Origin: Bacteroidales bacterium
Lineage (GTDB): Bacteria > Bacteroidota > Bacteroidia > Bacteroidales > UBA12077
Direction: 5' to 3'
Length of the DNA: 53,530 nt
Assembly: GCA_028282785.1 (NCBI GenBank)
Contig: JANQHE010000024.1
Span: forward strand, 137,612 to 191,141
How positions within the stretch are numbered: position 1 is the stretch's first letter; the number at the start of each line of letters is the position of its first letter. Shown piece by piece: positions 51,249 through 53,530 of this stretch. A model generated the notes under the pieces. The model was not told the origin of the DNA, did not search any database, and was given only the letters and a program-made list of their open reading frames with translations. A program made the position numbers and the translations under genes.

Positions 51249-51256
51249 TAGCTTTG
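51249..51256 (+). promoter_or_regulatory. Candidate -7 box of the serine dehydratase gene
   Basis: TAGCTTTG fits TAnnTTTG and lies 24-31 bases before the ATG at 51280. The upstream TTG is at an unusual spacing, so support is moderate. Confidence 0.4.
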
Positions 51257-51279
51257 TCGGGTAACTTTATTTTATACAC

Positions 51280-52482
51280 ATGCAATCTATTCGTGAAATA
51301 TATAAAATTGGATATGGCCCTTCAAGTAGCCATACCATAGGACCTGTTAGGGCATCTAAGATTTTTAAAGAAAAAAATCCGGATGTAGATCAGTTTAGGG
51401 TAACTTTATATGGAAGTCTTGCAGCAACGGGAAAAGGACATGATACAGATACTGCAATAATTAAGACGTTTTCGCCAAAAAAGGTAGAAATTGTTTGGAA
51501 AGCAGGTGAAAATCTTCCATTACATCCAAACGGGATGATACTTGAATCCTTTAAAGATAATGAAGTAATTAATAATTGGATCGTTTACAGTATTGGTGGT
51601 GGAGATTTGCGAGATGAAAATGGCATCCTGAATGATGAAAAAGTTTATACTCATACAACACTTTCCGAAATTCTGGACTGGTGCAGTAACCAGGGAAAGA
51701 CTTTTTGGGGATATGTTGAGGATCATGAGGGAGAAGAAATTTGGGATTTTCTAAAGGACGTTTGGAAAATTATGAAGCGTTCCATAAAGAATGGGTTGGA
51801 CAATGAAGGAGTGTTGCCGGGAGATATTAAGCTTGCCAGAAAAGCAAGTTCTTATTATATGAAGGCAAAAAACTCTAAGGGAGCTGTTAAAAATCAAGGT
51901 TTGTTGTTTTCTTATGCTTTAGCTGTTAGTGAGGAAAATGCAGAGGGCGGAGAAATTGTTACTTCACCAACTTGTGGTTCATCAGGAGTTTTACCGGCTA
52001 TTTTATACTATTTAAAAAGCGAAGAGAAAATTACGGAAAAAAAGATTTTAAGGGCACTGGCAACCGCCGGATTAATTGCAAATGTTGTAAAGCGAAATGC
52101 TTCAATATCGGGCGCAGAAGTTGGATGTCAGGGTGAGATCGGAACTGCTTGTGCGATGGCTGCAGGTGCTGCAGCACAAGTAATGGGAGGATCCTTGAGA
52201 CAAATTGAATATTCGGCAGAAATGGGATTCGAGCACAATTTAGGTTTGACCTGTGATCCGATTGGTGGTTATGTTCAAATTCCATGCATCGAACGAAATG
52301 CAATAGCTGCAGGTAAAGCTCTTGAATGTACTGTTTATGCACTATTTTCTGATGGAAGCCATAAAATTTCGTTTGATAAAGCAGTTGAAACAATGGCCGA
52401 AACCGGGCGGGATATTCAGAGTGCCTACCGTGAAACTGGAATTGGAGGTTTAGCTAAAGGGTGGAAACCATTCCATTCTTAA
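51280..52482 (+). CDS. sdaA: L-serine ammonia-lyase, iron-sulfur type, single chain
   Basis: A 400-residue enzyme that converts L-serine to pyruvate and ammonia with a [4Fe-4S] cluster. The N-terminal beta-type domain has GPSSSHTIGPVRA and GSLAATGKGHDTD. The alpha-type domain has SPTCGSSGVLPA, GCQGEIGTACAMAAGAAAQV and GLTCDPIGGYVQIPCIERNA; Cys in SPTCGS, LTCDP and IPCIERN are the likely three cluster ligands. The fused order is the single-chain form. Length is shorter than E. coli SdaA (about 454), mainly in the first domain. Confidence 0.92.
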   Translation: MQSIREIYKIGYGPSSSHTIGPVRASKIFKEKNPDVDQFRVTLYGSLAATGKGHDTDTAIIKTFSPKKVEIVWKAGENLPLHPNGMILESFKDNEVINNWIVYSIGGGDLRDENGILNDEKVYTHTTLSEILDWCSNQGKTFWGYVEDHEGEEIWDFLKDVWKIMKRSIKNGLDNEGVLPGDIKLARKASSYYMKAKNSKGAVKNQGLLFSYALAVSEENAEGGEIVTSPTCGSSGVLPAILYYLKSEEKITEKKILRALATAGLIANVVKRNASISGAEVGCQGEIGTACAMAAGAAAQVMGGSLRQIEYSAEMGFEHNLGLTCDPIGGYVQIPCIERNAIAAGKALECTVYALFSDGSHKISFDKAVETMAETGRDIQSAYRETGIGGLAKGWKPFHS

Positions 52483-52530
52483 TTCAATTTTCTTATTTTT
52501 ATAAGCGTAATCAACCTAAATAACAATAAA

Positions 52531-53346
52531 ATGATTTCAGAAACCGTATTATTTGCATTTGGATTAACCTTATTTGCAGGATTATCTACAGGAATAGGAA
52601 GTGTACTGGCATTTTTTACAAAAACTACAAACACCAAATTTCTATCGTTGGCTCTCGGATTTTCGGCAGGGGTTATGATTTATGTCTCGATGATCGAAAT
52701 TTTTTTTAAAGCCAAAGATGCTTTGGTAGCGGAAATGGGAGAAAAAACGGGTTCCTGGATAACCGTTGCTTCTTTTTTTGGAGGGATTTTATTCATTGCT
52801 TTAATTGATAAATTAATACCTTCGGCTGAAAATCCTCATGAAATTCATAGGGTTGAAGAAATGGATGAGGCTGAAAAGAAAATTCATAAGAATAAAAAGC
52901 TGATGAAAATGGGAATGTTCACGGCATTGGCGATCGCTATTCATAACTTTCCCGAAGGGTTGGCAACTTTTACGGCAGCATTGACGGACCCAAGTTTAGG
53001 TATTGCTATTGCCGTAGCTATTGCCATTCATAATATCCCTGAAGGTATTGCTGTTTCTGTTCCAATATATTATGCTACAGGTAATAAGAAGAAAGCTTTC
53101 TGGAACTCTTTTTTATCAGGATTGGCCGAGCCTGTTGGGGCATTAATAGGATATTTAATTTTAATGCCATTTATGACCGATACTGTTTTCGGGATTCTTT
53201 TTGCCGGAGTAGCAGGAATTATGGTTTTTATTTCAATAGATGAACTATTACCTGCAGCCCGCGAATATGGCGAACATCATTTATCGATTTATGGTTTAGT
53301 TTTAGGCATGCTTGTAATGGCAATAAGTTTACTGATGTTTATTTGA
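52531..53346 (+). CDS. zupT: ZIP-family zinc/divalent metal transporter, ZupT-like
   Basis: A 271-residue inner-membrane importer with eight predicted helices. Helix IV and V carry the metal-site motifs [12 protein letters not shown] and [18 protein letters not shown], the ZupT pattern of HNFPEG and [21 protein letters not shown] in helix II and the His/Lys/Glu-rich loop at residues about 105-128 ([20 protein letters not shown]) fit the variable metal-binding loop. It imports zinc and related divalent ions. Starts at ATG 52531, 48 bases after the serine dehydratase stop; co-transcription is possible. Confidence 0.93.
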   Translation: MISETVLFAFGLTLFAGLSTGIGSVLAFFTKTTNTKFLSLALGFSAGVMIYVSMIEIFFKAKDALVAEMGEKTGSWITVASFFGGILFIALIDKLIPSAENPHEIHRVEEMDEAEKKIHKNKKLMKMGMFTALAIAIHNFPEGLATFTAALTDPSLGIAIAVAIAIHNIPEGIAVSVPIYYATGNKKKAFWNSFLSGLAEPVGALIGYLILMPFMTDTVFGILFAGVAGIMVFISIDELLPAAREYGEHHLSIYGLVLGMLVMAISLLMFI

Positions 53347-53530
53347 GAAAAGCATATATGAATAAAAGTGGCTGTCCAAAAAGTCTAGTTTTACATCTAT
53401 ATCTGAAAATCAGAATTTGCCCCTTCCCTAAACTACTCTTTATACACAAATATGAATAGAACATTATGAATAAAAAATACATATAAAATATTTTAAATCA
53501 ACACATTAAGCTTGTTTTTGCTGTAAGGTT
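53347..53530. other. Right-edge intergenic sequence, no gene seen
   Basis: No credible coding frame is present in these last 184 bases. GGCTGTCCAAAAAGTC at 53370-53385 resembles the terminal inverted repeat of some insertion sequences; with only one end in view this cannot be confirmed. Confidence 0.4.

Overview
The window reads as an AT-rich chromosome segment of a Bacteroidota bacterium, probably class Bacteroidia; I cannot fix the genus. The evidence is a porP-gldKLMN type IX secretion cluster, a SusC-like TonB receptor, DUF4270 and DUF5723 envelope proteins, HU-CCDC81/SPOR architecture, few Shine-Dalgarno sequences, and several TAnnTTTG (-7) promoter boxes. No phage, CRISPR array, transposase or resistance island is visible. 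Most genes are housekeeping or envelope genes.

Region by region. 1-1713: 5'-containing part of a serine-hydrolase lipoprotein gene running off the left edge. 1714-2523: a gene-poor stretch with one intact CAT-anticodon tRNA flanked by a broken tRNA 3' half and a duplicated tRNA 5' end, plus several perfect hairpins. 2524-5028: a three-gene methylthioadenosine salvage operon (MTA phosphorylase, class II aldolase, MtnA). 5029-5435: intergenic palindromes. 5436-8243: HAD phosphatase, HU/SPOR protein and galE. 8281-12209 (minus): a GlgA-like N-domain protein, DUF4270 lipoprotein and glmS. 12374-18197 (plus): panC, panD, a flippase-like membrane protein, heptose-1-P adenylyltransferase, radA and a fused OppDF-type ATPase. 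18194-20548: PBP1A. 20672-30333: topA, an arginase-fold protein lacking its metal ligands, porP and gldK-L-M-N. 30383-33116: GDP-mannose synthesis and MlaE/MlaF lipid transport. 33122-36739: a Cys-containing Crp/Fnr regulator divergent from an SQR-like / DUF1641 / TusE-DsrC-like / DsrE2-like sulfur cluster. 36785-45308 (minus): secreted and outer-membrane proteins. 45440-53346: TonB receptor, LPP20-like protein, GNAT-like protein, PPK2, serine dehydratase and a ZIP transporter.

How the genes fit together: the envelope theme is strong (type IX core, PBP1A, GlmS, heptose and mannose nucleotide sugars, Mla transport, FadL and DUF5723 barrels). The sulfur cluster looks like a self-contained sulfide or sulfane-sulfur handling unit with its own redox-type regulator and palindromic operators. 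The MTA operon lacks the later genes of the classical methionine salvage route and instead carries a class II aldolase, which suggests an aldolase shunt.

The most unusual signals are: GC-rich palindromic elements read in frame inside two unrelated proteins (the HAD phosphatase and topoisomerase I), with relatives between genes and inside a broken tRNA; the arginase-fold pseudoenzyme beside the type IX genes; and the DsrC-like protein that keeps only one of the two C-terminal cysteines. Function calls rest on reading translated sequences and motifs by eye; no database search was possible.
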